Shown here piece by piece: positions 9,358-18,572 of a stretch of 64,000 bases of DNA (the first letter of the stretch is position 1; each line of letters starts with the position of its first letter). The stretch is taken from the NCBI RefSeq assembly GCF_014268445.2, contig NZ_CP077089.1:2535501-2599500 (forward strand). Direction: 5' to 3'. A program made the translations under genes and the position numbers. The notes beneath the pieces are model-generated. The model saw nothing but the letters and a program-made list of their open reading frames with translations. It ran no database searches and was not told where the DNA came from. This DNA is from Pseudomonas tensinigenes (GTDB lineage Bacteria; Pseudomonadota; Gammaproteobacteria; Pseudomonadales; Pseudomonadaceae).

Positions 9358-10968
9358 ATGAACATTCTTCCTTCGCTGTGGGCGCGGGTTCTGGCGGCTA
9401 CCCTGACGGTGACCGCGCTACCTGTCGTCCATGCCAAAACCCCGGCCGATCAATTGATCGTCGGCATGAGCATGATCAATCTGCTGTCCCTCGACCCGGC
9501 AGCCGCCACCGGCCTGGACGTGTCCGAGATCAATGCCAATCTCTATGACATGTTGCTGGTGCAAGATGTCGCTGCGCCGGATCAGCTGTTGCCGGCACTC
9601 GCCGAGCGCTGGCAAGTCAGCGACGACCGCAAGACCCTGACCTTCAATCTGCGCCAGGGCGTGCAATTTCAATCGGGCAATCCGTTGAGCGCCGAAGACG
9701 TCGCCTGGTCGTTGCAGCGTGTGCTTAAACTCAACCTCGCGCTGGCGTCGACCTGGAAGGCTTACGGTTTTACCGCCGACAATGTCGAGCGTTCGATGCG
9801 CGCGACCGATGCCAATACCTTCGTCATTGAATTGCCGCGTCCCACCGATCCGCAGTTGGTGCTCAACACGCTGGCGACGTCGCCAAGCGCCTTCATTCTC
9901 GACCGCAAAAAAGTCCTCGAACATCAGAAGAACAATGACCTGGGCGCCGCCTGGCTGGTGACGCACGCCGCCGGCAGTGGTGCCTTCGTGCTCAATGACT
10001 GGCGGGCCAACGACGTGATCCTGATGAGCCGTTTCGACGGCTACTGGGGCGGCCCGGCCAAGCTCAAACGCATCGTCATGCGCAACATGACCGAGTCGCA
10101 GTCGTTGCGTCTGATGATTGAGCGGGGCGACCTCGACATCGCCAAAGGCATGTCGGCGCCGGACATCCAGGCCTTGCAGAAAAGCGACAAGGTCCGCACG
10201 CAAACCCTGCAACGCGGCACGCTGTATTACGTCGCACTGAGTGTGAAGCAGCCGATGTTCGCCGACGCGCGCGTGCGCAAGGCTGTGCGCTCGTTGATCG
10301 ACTACCAAGGCATCAACCAGACCGTCATGCCGCACTACGGCGTGATCAATCAGCGGCCGATGCCGTTGGGACTGGCCGCGCGTCTGCCGGATCCCGGTTA
10401 TCGACTGAATGTCGATGAGGCAAAAAAACTTCTCGCTGACGCCGGTTACCCCAACGGGTTCAAGACCAGCATCCGCGTGCTGGCCGAACCGCCGTTCATC
10501 AACATTGCCTCCAACCTGCAATCGACCCTGGCGCAGGCCGGGATCGAAGCCAGCATCATCACCGGCACCGGTAACCAGATCTACGGCGCCATGCGTGAGC
10601 GCAGTTTCGACATCATCGTCGGCCGTGGCGGTGGCGGCGCCGAACGTCATCCCCATTCGAGCCTGCGCACGCTGGTGTACAACCCGGATAACCGTGACGA
10701 AGCCAAGCTGAGCAACTTTCAGGGCTGGCGCACTTCGTTTTACAGTCCCGAGTTGAATCAGTTGATCGAGAGTGCCGAAGTCGAACCCGATGCGCAGAAA
10801 CAGCAGGCGCAGTATCAGGACATCCAGCAGCAACTCGATCAGCAAGTGGGCGCGATTCTGCCGGTCTCGCAGATGACCGATACGGTGCTGGTCTACGCCG
10901 ATGTTGCCGATTTTCAAGGGCACACGGCCGCGACCACGCGCTACAAAGACGTCTACAAAAAACGCTGA
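9358..10968 (+). CDS. ABC transporter substrate-binding protein, family 5 (peptide/oligosaccharide type), copy 1
   Basis: Periplasmic solute receptor of the SBP_bac_5 family (DppA/OppA-like). The 536 residues start with a signal peptide ending in VHA near 26. The family pattern is present: AERWQVSDDRKTLTFNLRQGVQFQSGNPLSAEDV (family-5 signature, residues about 80-113) and the later YYVALSVKQPMFADARVRKAV. It is closely related to the second receptor at 12113, with the same length and long shared stretches. The setting in a pectin operon suggests oligogalacturonates or uronate-containing ligands rather than peptides, as inference. Confidence 0.92.
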   Translation: MNILPSLWARVLAATLTVTALPVVHAKTPADQLIVGMSMINLLSLDPAAATGLDVSEINANLYDMLLVQDVAAPDQLLPALAERWQVSDDRKTLTFNLRQGVQFQSGNPLSAEDVAWSLQRVLKLNLALASTWKAYGFTADNVERSMRATDANTFVIELPRPTDPQLVLNTLATSPSAFILDRKKVLEHQKNNDLGAAWLVTHAAGSGAFVLNDWRANDVILMSRFDGYWGGPAKLKRIVMRNMTESQSLRLMIERGDLDIAKGMSAPDIQALQKSDKVRTQTLQRGTLYYVALSVKQPMFADARVRKAVRSLIDYQGINQTVMPHYGVINQRPMPLGLAARLPDPGYRLNVDEAKKLLADAGYPNGFKTSIRVLAEPPFINIASNLQSTLAQAGIEASIITGTGNQIYGAMRERSFDIIVGRGGGGAERHPHSSLRTLVYNPDNRDEAKLSNFQGWRTSFYSPELNQLIESAEVEPDAQKQQAQYQDIQQQLDQQVGAILPVSQMTDTVLVYADVADFQGHTAATTRYKDVYKKR

Positions 10969-11028
10969 AATGCACGGATGAACTTCGCGTGCCGGGTGCA
11001 CCGGTGACCGTTTTATCAGGAGCTGACT

Positions 11029-12066
11029 ATGTTTGTTATGACTGCCTCTGCCATGGGAGCCCGCGCCTCCAATACTGCGCGGCGTGCCAGCACGGTACTG
11101 GTGACATTGCTGGGCCTGCTGGCGCTGACGTTTATCATCGGTCGGGTGATGCCGCTCGATCCGGTGCTGGCGGTGGTCGGGCCGGACGCCGACAGTTCGA
11201 CCTACGATCAGGTGTACCGGGCGATGGGGCTGGACAAGCCGATCTGGACCCAGTTCGGCCTGTACCTCAATGACTTGCTGCACGGCAATTTCGGCAACGC
11301 GCTGTTGACCGGGCACCCGGTGCTCGATGACATCCGCCGGGTGTTCCCGGCCACCATCGAACTGGCGACCCTGGCCATCCTCTTCGGCGTGCTGATCGGT
11401 TTGCCGCTGGGCGTCTGCGCGGCGAGCAATCAGGGGCGACTGGGCGATCATGTCGCGCGAGTGATTACCCTGTTCGGCTATTCCACGCCGATTTTCTGGC
11501 TGGGCATGATGGGCTTGCTGGTGTTTTACGCCTGGCTCGGCTGGGCCGGTGGCGCCGGTCGCATCGACCTGGCGTACGACGGCATGGTGCCCGAGGTCAC
11601 CGGGCTGTTGCTGATCGATTCGAGCCTGGCGGGTGACTGGGAAGCCTTCGCCAGCGCCTTGCGCCACATCGTTTTGCCGGCGCTGATCCTCGGGCTGAAC
11701 TCGGTGGCTTACATCAGTCGGATGACCCGCAGCTTCATGCTCGAGCAACTGTCCCAGGAATACATCATCACCGCTCGGGTCAAGGGTTTGTCGCGCCGCC
11801 AGGTGGTCTGGGGCCACGCCTTTCGCAACATCCTCGTGCAATTGCTGACGGTGGTGGCGCTGGCTTACGGCTCGCTGCTCGAAGGCGCGGTGCTGATCGA
11901 AACGGTCTTTGCCTGGCCGGGTTTCGGCCAGTACCTGACCAGCAGCCTGATGCTCGGCGACATGAACGCGGTGATGGGCTGTGTGCTGGTGATCGGTTTG
12001 ATTTTTGTCGCGCTCAACCTGATCAGCGATGCCTTGTACAAGGTCTTCGACCCGCGCACGCGTTAA
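11029..12066 (+). CDS. ABC transporter permease, DppB/OppB type
   Basis: Inner-membrane permease of 345 residues with about six hydrophobic segments (for example 25-45, 110-135, 150-175, 205-230, 265-290 and 310-330). The EAA-type loop is at ITARVKGLSRRQVVWGHAFRN near 245-265, where ABC ATPases dock. The N-terminal part has the DppB pattern of one transmembrane helix followed by a periplasmic stretch (GLDKPIWTQFGLYLNDLLHGNFG). Start ATG 11029 follows CAGGAG. It lies between the two receptor genes, which is unusual because permease B and C genes are commonly adjacent. Confidence 0.93.
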   Translation: MFVMTASAMGARASNTARRASTVLVTLLGLLALTFIIGRVMPLDPVLAVVGPDADSSTYDQVYRAMGLDKPIWTQFGLYLNDLLHGNFGNALLTGHPVLDDIRRVFPATIELATLAILFGVLIGLPLGVCAASNQGRLGDHVARVITLFGYSTPIFWLGMMGLLVFYAWLGWAGGAGRIDLAYDGMVPEVTGLLLIDSSLAGDWEAFASALRHIVLPALILGLNSVAYISRMTRSFMLEQLSQEYIITARVKGLSRRQVVWGHAFRNILVQLLTVVALAYGSLLEGAVLIETVFAWPGFGQYLTSSLMLGDMNAVMGCVLVIGLIFVALNLISDALYKVFDPRTR

Positions 12067-12112
12067 CACGCCTGGCAGCAGCACTAAAAATTATAAAAAG
12101 AAGGATTTTTCA

Positions 12113-13723
12113 ATGACGACTGCATTTACCAAACTGCACGCTGGCCTGTTGGCGGCGATCCTGGCGCTGGTGCCGATGACCCAGGCCAGCGCCAAGACGC
12201 CGGCCGACCAACTGATCGTCGGCATGAGCATGGTCAACCTGTTTTCCATCGATCCGGCCAATGCGCCGGGCCTCGACGCTTCCGGCGTCAATGCCAATCT
12301 TTACGACACTCTGGTCAAGCGAGATCAGGGCAATCCGGAACAGCATCTGCCGCAACTGGCCGAGCGCTGGACGATCAGCGACGACGGCAAGCAGATAACC
12401 TTTCACTTGCGCCAGGACGTGAAGTTTCACTCCGGCAATCCGCTGACGGCTGAAGACGTGGCCTGGTCGTTGTACCGGGTGATGAAACTCAATTTCGGCC
12501 TGGCCACGACGTGGAAAGCCTACGGTTATAACGTCGACAACATTCAGTCACTGATCCGTGCCAGCGATGCCCACACGCTGGTCATCGACTTGCCGCAAAC
12601 CATGGATCCGCTGTTGTTGATCGACTCGCTGGCGATCTCGCCGAGCGCGGTGGTGATCGATCGCAAAACGGCTTTGGCGCATGAGAAAAACGCTGACCTC
12701 GGTGCTAACTGGCTGGTGACCAACGAGGCCGGCAGCGGCCCCTTTGTGCTGAGCAAATGGACGGCGAACGACTCGCTGTTGCTGACCCGCTTCGACGGTT
12801 ACTGGGGCGGTGCTGCCAAGCTCAAACGCGTGGTGGTGCGGCACATGACCGAATCGCAGTCGCTGCGCCTGATGCTGGAGCGCGGTGACCTCGATCTGGC
12901 GTATGGCATGGCCGCACCGGACATCCGCGCCATCGACGGTTCGGAAAAAATCCACGTACAGTCACTGCCGCGCGGCACCATGTATTACGTTGCGCTGAGC
13001 ATGAAGCAACCCGAATTTGCCAATCCCAAAGTGCGCGAAGCGGTGCGCAACCTGATCGACTACAAGGGCCTCGACGAACAGGTGATGCCGTATTACGGCC
13101 AGCTGAATCAGCAGCCGATGCAACTCGGTCTGGCGGCGCGCCTGCCGGATCCGGGTTATCACATGGACGTCGCCAAGGCGAAAAAACTCCTCGCCGAAGC
13201 GGGTTATCCGGACGGCTTCAGCACGACCATTCGCACATTGTCAGAGCCGCCCTTCATCGACATCGCCGCGCGCCTGCAAGCGACGCTGGCCGAGGGCGGG
13301 ATCAAGGCCAGCATTGTCAACGGCACTGGCAACCAGGTGTATGGCGCGATGCGCGCGCGCAACTTCGACATCATCGTTGCGCGCGGGGCCGAGCGCTATC
13401 CGCATCCGTATTTCAGCCTGCGCACGTTTGCCTACAACCCCAACAACAGCGATGACGCCGGCCTGCCGAATTTCCAGGGCTGGCGTGCGTCGTTTTTCAG
13501 CCCGCAGCTCAATAGCCTGATTGATCAGGCCGGGGTCGAACGCGATGCCGGCCAGCGCCTGAACCTGTATCACCAGGCGCAGAAAATCTACGACGAGCAG
13601 GTCGGCCCGATCATGATGATTTCGCAGATGACCGACACCGTGGTCAGCGCCGCCGACGTCAAGGGTTTCGCCGGTGATGATGCCGAGGCGACGCGGTATC
13701 TGGGTGTCTACAAACAACGCTGA
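12113..13723 (+). CDS. ABC transporter substrate-binding protein, family 5, copy 2
   Basis: Second periplasmic receptor of the same operon, 536 residues from ATG 12113 (AGAAGG ribosome site). Signal peptide ends near ASA at 26. It repeats almost every block of the first receptor (KTPADQLIVGMSM, GSGPFVLSKW, MTESQSLRLMLERGDLDLAYGM, QMTDTV), so it arose by duplication. The two differ most in ligand-pocket regions. The pair may recognise different chain lengths or forms of the same sugar and share one membrane channel. Both genes flank the DppB-type permease. Confidence 0.92.
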   Translation: MTTAFTKLHAGLLAAILALVPMTQASAKTPADQLIVGMSMVNLFSIDPANAPGLDASGVNANLYDTLVKRDQGNPEQHLPQLAERWTISDDGKQITFHLRQDVKFHSGNPLTAEDVAWSLYRVMKLNFGLATTWKAYGYNVDNIQSLIRASDAHTLVIDLPQTMDPLLLIDSLAISPSAVVIDRKTALAHEKNADLGANWLVTNEAGSGPFVLSKWTANDSLLLTRFDGYWGGAAKLKRVVVRHMTESQSLRLMLERGDLDLAYGMAAPDIRAIDGSEKIHVQSLPRGTMYYVALSMKQPEFANPKVREAVRNLIDYKGLDEQVMPYYGQLNQQPMQLGLAARLPDPGYHMDVAKAKKLLAEAGYPDGFSTTIRTLSEPPFIDIAARLQATLAEGGIKASIVNGTGNQVYGAMRARNFDIIVARGAERYPHPYFSLRTFAYNPNNSDDAGLPNFQGWRASFFSPQLNSLIDQAGVERDAGQRLNLYHQAQKIYDEQVGPIMMISQMTDTVVSAADVKGFAGDDAEATRYLGVYKQR

Positions 13724-13779
13724 ACGCTGCCCGGTGCGTCGGCGTACGCGCTGGGTGATCCTGAATTCAATCCGAGAAC

Positions 13780-14703
13780 ATGCCCATGATTGCCAACATG
13801 TCTTCTACTGATTCGAGCGCCAAGCGGCGGTTGGATCGTACCCCCGGATCCAGCTTCGACGCCTTCTGCAAAAGTGCCCTGAAAGTCTTGCGGCACTTGT
13901 TGCGCAACCCGATGACCCTGGCCGGATTGCTGGTCGCGCTGGTGCTGGTAGTGGTGGCGCTGTTTGCGCCGTGGATCGCCACCCATGATCCGGTGGCGCA
14001 AAACCTCGCCAATGCCCTGCAGGCACCGGGCGCCGCGCACTGGTTCGGCACCGATGAATACGGCCGGGATATCTTCAGTCGGCTGGTCTACGGCTCGCGC
14101 ATCACGCTGTACATCATCACCCTGGTGACCGTGATCGTCGGCCCGATCGGCCTGTTTATCGGCACCGTCTCCGGCTACTACGGCGGTGTTGTCGACACGG
14201 TGTTCATGCGCCTGACCGACATCTTCATTTCCTTCCCCAGCCTGGTGCTGGCGCTGGCATTTATCGCTGCGCTCGGTCCGGGCCTGGAACACGCGGTGGT
14301 AGCGATTGCGCTGACGTCGTGGCCGCCGATTGCGCGACTGGCGCGGGCGGAAACCTTGTCGTTGCGCAAGGCTGACTTCGTCGTGGCGGTCGAGCTGCAA
14401 GGGGCTTCGTCCACGCGAATCATCCTGCGGCACATCGTGCCGATGTGCATGTCGTCGGTGATCATCCGCCTGACCATGAACATGGCCGGGATCATCCTCA
14501 CCGCAGCGGCACTGGGCTTTCTCGGCCTCGGTGCGCAGGCGCCGTCGCCGGAGTGGGGCGCGATGATTTCCACCGGGCGCCGCTACATGCTCGAGTGCTG
14601 GTGGCTGGTGGCTGTTCCGGGGGCCGCAATCATGTTGGTCAGCCTGGCTTTCAACCTGTTGGGCGACGGCCTGCGGGACATTCTTGATCCGCGCAGCGAG
14701 TAA
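13780..14703 (+). CDS. ABC transporter permease, DppC/OppC type
   Basis: Second inner-membrane permease, 307 residues. The N-terminal OppC-type helix is near 45-65, followed by the conserved HWFGTDEYGRDIFSRLVYG near 88-106. Further helices are at about 115-140, 150-175, 220-245 and 270-290. The EAA loop appears in FVVAVELQGASSTRIILRHIV near 205-225. An in-frame downstream ATG (13798) is a possible alternative start. It forms the channel with the DppB-type permease at 11029. Confidence 0.92.
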   Translation: MPMIANMSSTDSSAKRRLDRTPGSSFDAFCKSALKVLRHLLRNPMTLAGLLVALVLVVVALFAPWIATHDPVAQNLANALQAPGAAHWFGTDEYGRDIFSRLVYGSRITLYIITLVTVIVGPIGLFIGTVSGYYGGVVDTVFMRLTDIFISFPSLVLALAFIAALGPGLEHAVVAIALTSWPPIARLARAETLSLRKADFVVAVELQGASSTRIILRHIVPMCMSSVIIRLTMNMAGIILTAAALGFLGLGAQAPSPEWGAMISTGRRYMLECWWLVAVPGAAIMLVSLAFNLLGDGLRDILDPRSE

Positions 14704-14714
14704 TCGGAGGCTGT

Positions 14715-15554
14715 ATGTCTGCAATCAAATTGAACGTCGAAGGGCTCAATGTGCGCTTCGTCAATGCTCAGAAAGAAACTCACGCGGTGCGCGATGTGTC
14801 CTTCACCTTGGGGCGGGAAAAACTCGCCATCGTCGGTGAGTCGGGCTCGGGCAAATCGACGGTCGGTCGCAGCCTGCTGAAGCTGCACCCGGCCAGTGCG
14901 CGGATCACCGCCAAGGCCATGCAGTTCGGTGAAGTCGATCTGCTGTCAGCCGGCGAAAAGGTCATGCAGAAGATTCGTGGTCAGCGCATTTCGATGATCA
15001 TGCAGGACCCGAAATACTCGCTGAACCCGGTGGTCAAGGTTGGCGATCAGATTGCCGAGGCGTATCTGGCGCACCACAAGGCCAGCCGCAGCGAGGCCCG
15101 CGAGCGGGTGCTGGAAATGCTCGAGAAGGTCCATATCCGTGATCCGCAACGGGTCTACAACCTGTACCCGCATGAGGTCTCCGGTGGTATGGGCCAGCGC
15201 ATCATGATCGCGATGATGGTTATCACCCGACCACAGGTGATCATCGCCGACGAGCCGACCTCGGCCCTTGATGTCTCGGTGCGCCAGCAAGTGCTCAACG
15301 TGCTGGAAGAACTGGTCGAACAGCAGGAAATGGGTCTGATATTTGTCAGCCACGACCTCAACCTCGTGCGCAATTACTGCGACCGCGTGTTGGTGATGTA
15401 CGCCGGCAGGGTGGTCGAATCGCTCGCCGCCGGCGACCTGCAACATGCACAACATCCCTATACCCGAGGCCTGATGGCGGCATTGCCGAGCATGGACAAC
15501 CGTCGCGAACGGTTGCCGGTGTTGCAACGCGATCCACTGTGGCTGACTTGCTGA
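14715..15554 (+). CDS. ABC transporter ATP-binding protein, DppD/OppD type
   Basis: Cytoplasmic ATPase of 279 residues. Walker A GESGSGKST near 40-48, Q-loop MIMQDPKYSLNP near 94-105, signature VSGGMGQR near 155-162 (one residue off the LSGGQ norm, as often in this subfamily), Walker B VIIADEPTSALD near 175-186, and H-loop FVSHD near 212. ATG 14715 follows CGGAGG. It is a short OppD that lacks the long C-terminal extension of peptide transporters, though a partial PTYTRGLMAALPS-type region remains (HPYTRGLMAALPSM). Confidence 0.93.
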   Translation: MSAIKLNVEGLNVRFVNAQKETHAVRDVSFTLGREKLAIVGESGSGKSTVGRSLLKLHPASARITAKAMQFGEVDLLSAGEKVMQKIRGQRISMIMQDPKYSLNPVVKVGDQIAEAYLAHHKASRSEARERVLEMLEKVHIRDPQRVYNLYPHEVSGGMGQRIMIAMMVITRPQVIIADEPTSALDVSVRQQVLNVLEELVEQQEMGLIFVSHDLNLVRNYCDRVLVMYAGRVVESLAAGDLQHAQHPYTRGLMAALPSMDNRRERLPVLQRDPLWLTC

Positions 15555-15564
15555 GGAATCGACC

Positions 15565-16341
15565 ATGTCCATGATCCAAGCACACGCGCTGAACCTCAGT
15601 TTCGGCGCCGGCCCGGCCCTCAATCAGGTGCTGCACGACGTCAGCCTCAGTGTCGCCGACGGCGAATCCTTCGGCCTGGTGGGGGAGTCCGGCTCCGGCA
15701 AGACCACCGTATTGCGCTGCTTGGCCGGGCAGTACCGGCACTGGACCGGCGAGCTGAGCATTGCCGGCGCGCCGCTGCAGCACAAGATTCCCAAGGAGCA
15801 TTTTCGTCAGGTGCAGATGGTGTTCCAGGACCCTTACGGCTCGCTGCATCCGCGCCACACCGTCGACACGGCGCTGCGTGAGCCGCTGATTATTCACGGC
15901 GTGCGCGACAAGGACGACCGGATCAACGAGATCCTGCTCAAGGTCGGTCTGAACGACAGTTACCGTTTTCGCTATCCGCACCAGTTGTCCGGTGGCCAGC
16001 GCCAGCGCGTGGCGATTGCCCGTGCGCTGATTCTCGAACCGCGCGTGTTGCTGCTCGATGAGCCGACTTCGGCGCTGGATGTCTCGGTGCAGGCGGAGAT
16101 TCTCAATCTGCTGGCGGATTTGCGCCGGCGCGAGAAACTCACCTACCTGATGGTCACTCACGATCTCGGTGTGGTCACGCACCTGTGTGATCGGGTGGCG
16201 GTGATGCAGCAGGGCAAGATCGTCGAGCTGCTCGACAGTCAGGCGCTCAGCCAGGATCTGGCAAGCCACGCCTACACGCGGATGCTGGTGCAGGCCAGTC
16301 GTGATTTCAGCCAGGAATCGGTGCGCCAGCTCGCTGGTTAA
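15565..16341 (+). CDS. ABC transporter ATP-binding protein, DppF/OppF type
   Basis: Partner ATPase, 258 residues. Walker A GESGSGKTT near 39-47, Q-loop MVFQDPYGSLHPRHTV near 88-103, signature LSGGQRQRVAIARAL near 141-155, Walker B LLLDEPTSALD near 163-173, and H-loop VTHD near 199. The C-terminal SHAYTRMLVQAS resembles the oligopeptide-transport motif. ATG 15565 follows GAGGAATCG, 10 bases after the previous stop, so the two are cotranscribed. Confidence 0.93.
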   Translation: MSMIQAHALNLSFGAGPALNQVLHDVSLSVADGESFGLVGESGSGKTTVLRCLAGQYRHWTGELSIAGAPLQHKIPKEHFRQVQMVFQDPYGSLHPRHTVDTALREPLIIHGVRDKDDRINEILLKVGLNDSYRFRYPHQLSGGQRQRVAIARALILEPRVLLLDEPTSALDVSVQAEILNLLADLRRREKLTYLMVTHDLGVVTHLCDRVAVMQQGKIVELLDSQALSQDLASHAYTRMLVQASRDFSQESVRQLAG

Positions 16342-16364
16342 ACCGATCCATCAAGGAGCGCGAC

Positions 16365-16733
16365 ATGCCGCATTGCCTTATCGATTGCCCGCAAACCCTG
16401 GCCCAGCGTGTCGGCGAGCAAACCCTGCTCGCTACCGTGCATGACGCCCTCGATGCCTTCGGCCTGTTCAAGGCCGGCGACATCAAGGTGCGCCTCAACA
16501 CGTTCGAGCATTACCGCTGCGGCGCGGGCGCGGACGATTTTGTCCACGTCGTCCTGTCGGTGTTGTCCGGGCGCAGTGCTGAACAGCGCCGGCGTCTGGC
16601 CTCGGCGACCGTGGCGGCGCTGGTCGCTTTACTGCCGGACGTCGAGTCGCTGTCGATGGAGGTTGTGGAAATGCCCCGCGAGACGTTCGTCAACCGCAGC
16701 CAATATCTGCAAGAAGCCGGATTGTCGGCCTGA
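16365..16733 (+). CDS. 5-carboxymethyl-2-hydroxymuconate isomerase-like tautomerase
   Basis: A 122-residue tautomerase-superfamily protein of the CHMI (HpaF) type. It begins MPHCLIDCPQ, so after Met removal it has the N-terminal Pro that serves as catalytic base in the superfamily. The typical CHMI length and repeated beta-alpha-beta pattern are present. It sits between the transporter ATPase and an exo-polygalacturonase with short gaps and its own AAGGAG ribosome site, so it belongs to the pectin operon and not to aromatic catabolism. A keto-enol tautomerisation of an unsaturated uronate is a reasonable guess; nothing in the sequence proves the substrate. Confidence 0.75.
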   Translation: MPHCLIDCPQTLAQRVGEQTLLATVHDALDAFGLFKAGDIKVRLNTFEHYRCGAGADDFVHVVLSVLSGRSAEQRRRLASATVAALVALLPDVESLSMEVVEMPRETFVNRSQYLQEAGLSA

Positions 16734-16746
16734 ACAAGGAGTGCTC

Positions 16747-18564
16747 ATGCCTTATCGATATGTTGTTCCGACGCCGCGCAAACAGCCTTTGGCCTTGTGG
16801 CTGGCAGCCACGTTGACGCTGGTTTGCAGTGTGCCGTCGTGGGCGCTGGAGGCGCCGGCAAAATTGCAGGTGCCGACCCTGGCCTACGATGATCAGCAGA
16901 TCATCCTGGTCTGGGAGAAGCCCGCCGATCACGCCGATATCAGCGACTACCGGGTCTACGCCAACGGTGTGTTGCTGGGCGGCAGCAACGCCAACAATGA
17001 CCGCGTCTCGCCGGCCAAACCTTACATTGACCGCTTCTACGAACAGGATGTTGCCGGTTTTCACCATCGCATCGGCATTCACAGTTACACCGCGCAAGGC
17101 TTGAGACCGGATACGGCCTATCGGTTCACCGTGCGTTCGGTGGGCACCGATGGCAAGGAGTCGGCAGACAGCCAGGCCGTTGTGCAACGGACGAGCAAGG
17201 TTGCCGCCGTGTTCGATGTCAGGAAGTACGGCGCCAAGGGTGATGGCAAAAGTCTCGATACCCTGGCGATCCAGAACGCCATCGACGCCTGCACCCCCGG
17301 CTGCAAAGTGTTGTTGCCCAGGGGCACCTACAAAAGCGGGGCGCTCTACCTGAAGAGCAACATCACCGTGGAAATCGCCGAGGGTGCAACGCTGTTGGGT
17401 TCCGAGCGGGCTGAAGACTATCCGCTGGCCGGCTACATCCAGTATCCGTATTCGAGCACCGTGCGCCCGGCGTCGCTGATCAACGCCTTGCCGCGTGATC
17501 CGCGTCAGCATCAGTCCTTCGAAAACATCCGAATCGTCGGCAAAGGCACGATTGACGGCAACGGCTGGAAGCGCCGCGCCGATGTCGTCGACGAGCGCGG
17601 TCAGCCATTGCCGTTCTACCTGCCCAGCGACAACACCCGCTACCAGCAGGACGGCATTCTGGCCAAGGCGCAAGTCGAGCAAGCGGTCGCGCGCGGCATG
17701 AACGTCAAGGATGCCTACGGGCAGATGCGCTCGTCGCTGATCACCCTGCGCAACGTAAAAAATGTGTTCTACGGCGGCTTCACCGTGGTGAATCCGGCCT
17801 TCCACGGAATCATGAACCTGGAAACCGAAAACGTAGTGCTGGCCAACACCACGCATAAAACCTACGACGCCAATAACGGCGATGGCATCGAATTCGCCAA
17901 CAGCAAGGGCGCGATGGTCTTCAACAACTTCTTTGATACCGGCGATGACTGCGTCAATTTTGCTGCGGGTACCGGCGCGGAGGCCGTGCAGCAAAAGCCG
18001 CAGGAAGATGCCTGGATCTTCAATAACTACTTTCGCAAGGGTCACGGTATGGTGGTTGCCGGCAGCCATACCGGCGCGTGGATTCAAAACATTCTGGCCG
18101 AAGACAACGTTTCCGATGGCACCGATGCCGGCCTGCGCATGAAGAGCACCAACTTCATGGGCGGCGGCGCGCGTAACGTCATTTTCCGCGACTCGGCGAT
18201 CCGCAATACGCTCAAGCAGGCGTTCATTTTCACCCTCGACTACAACGATCCGAACGCCAAGCTGGATTACCAGCGCTCAACCATTCCCGGGCAGTTCCGC
18301 GATATCCGCGTCGCCGACGTGAGCGTCGAAAATGCTCAAGGCAAGGCAATCGAGGTCAAGGGCGATAGCCAGCACAATGCCTGGCATCAAGGGTTGGTAT
18401 TCGAGCGCGTGCGCTTCAGTGGTCCGGCCAAAGCGCAGATCGACGGGTTGAAGGATTCGCTGTTCGACCATGTGTCGTTCAGCGGGCACGGCGCTGCCAA
18501 TCCGTGGCAAATCACCGGGAGTGTCGGGCTGACGTTCAAGGATGTGCAGCCACCACCTCCGTAG
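16747..18564 (+). CDS. pehX: Secreted exo-polygalacturonase, GH28 with N-terminal fibronectin type III domain
   Basis: Hydrolyses polygalacturonate from the chain end. Start ATG 16747 (AAGGAG upstream) gives 605 residues with a signal peptide ending near SWA at 34. A fibronectin-III-like domain spans about 40-155. The GH28 beta-helix then carries NGDGIEF near 377, DTGDDCVNF near 397 (catalytic Asp pair), GSHTG near 439 (catalytic His) and RMKS near 466. Length and domain order match PehX exo-poly-alpha-galacturonosidases. A much longer open frame exists upstream, but it overlaps the tautomerase gene and is not used. Last gene of the operon; a likely type II secretion or periplasmic enzyme. 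Confidence 0.92.
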   Translation: MPYRYVVPTPRKQPLALWLAATLTLVCSVPSWALEAPAKLQVPTLAYDDQQIILVWEKPADHADISDYRVYANGVLLGGSNANNDRVSPAKPYIDRFYEQDVAGFHHRIGIHSYTAQGLRPDTAYRFTVRSVGTDGKESADSQAVVQRTSKVAAVFDVRKYGAKGDGKSLDTLAIQNAIDACTPGCKVLLPRGTYKSGALYLKSNITVEIAEGATLLGSERAEDYPLAGYIQYPYSSTVRPASLINALPRDPRQHQSFENIRIVGKGTIDGNGWKRRADVVDERGQPLPFYLPSDNTRYQQDGILAKAQVEQAVARGMNVKDAYGQMRSSLITLRNVKNVFYGGFTVVNPAFHGIMNLETENVVLANTTHKTYDANNGDGIEFANSKGAMVFNNFFDTGDDCVNFAAGTGAEAVQQKPQEDAWIFNNYFRKGHGMVVAGSHTGAWIQNILAEDNVSDGTDAGLRMKSTNFMGGGARNVIFRDSAIRNTLKQAFIFTLDYNDPNAKLDYQRSTIPGQFRDIRVADVSVENAQGKAIEVKGDSQHNAWHQGLVFERVRFSGPAKAQIDGLKDSLFDHVSFSGHGAANPWQITGSVGLTFKDVQPPPP

Positions 18565-18572
18565 AACCCTGA

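Noticed and set aside
9418..12084. An 888-residue open frame on the minus strand
   Set aside because: It lies antisense to the receptor and permease genes, which have strong family signatures; its composition (many His, Arg, Gln) is that of a shadow frame in GC-rich DNA.
16408..16746. Longer start for the polygalacturonase
   Set aside because: It would overlap the tautomerase gene in another frame and place the signal peptide internally; ATG 16747 has its own ribosome site.
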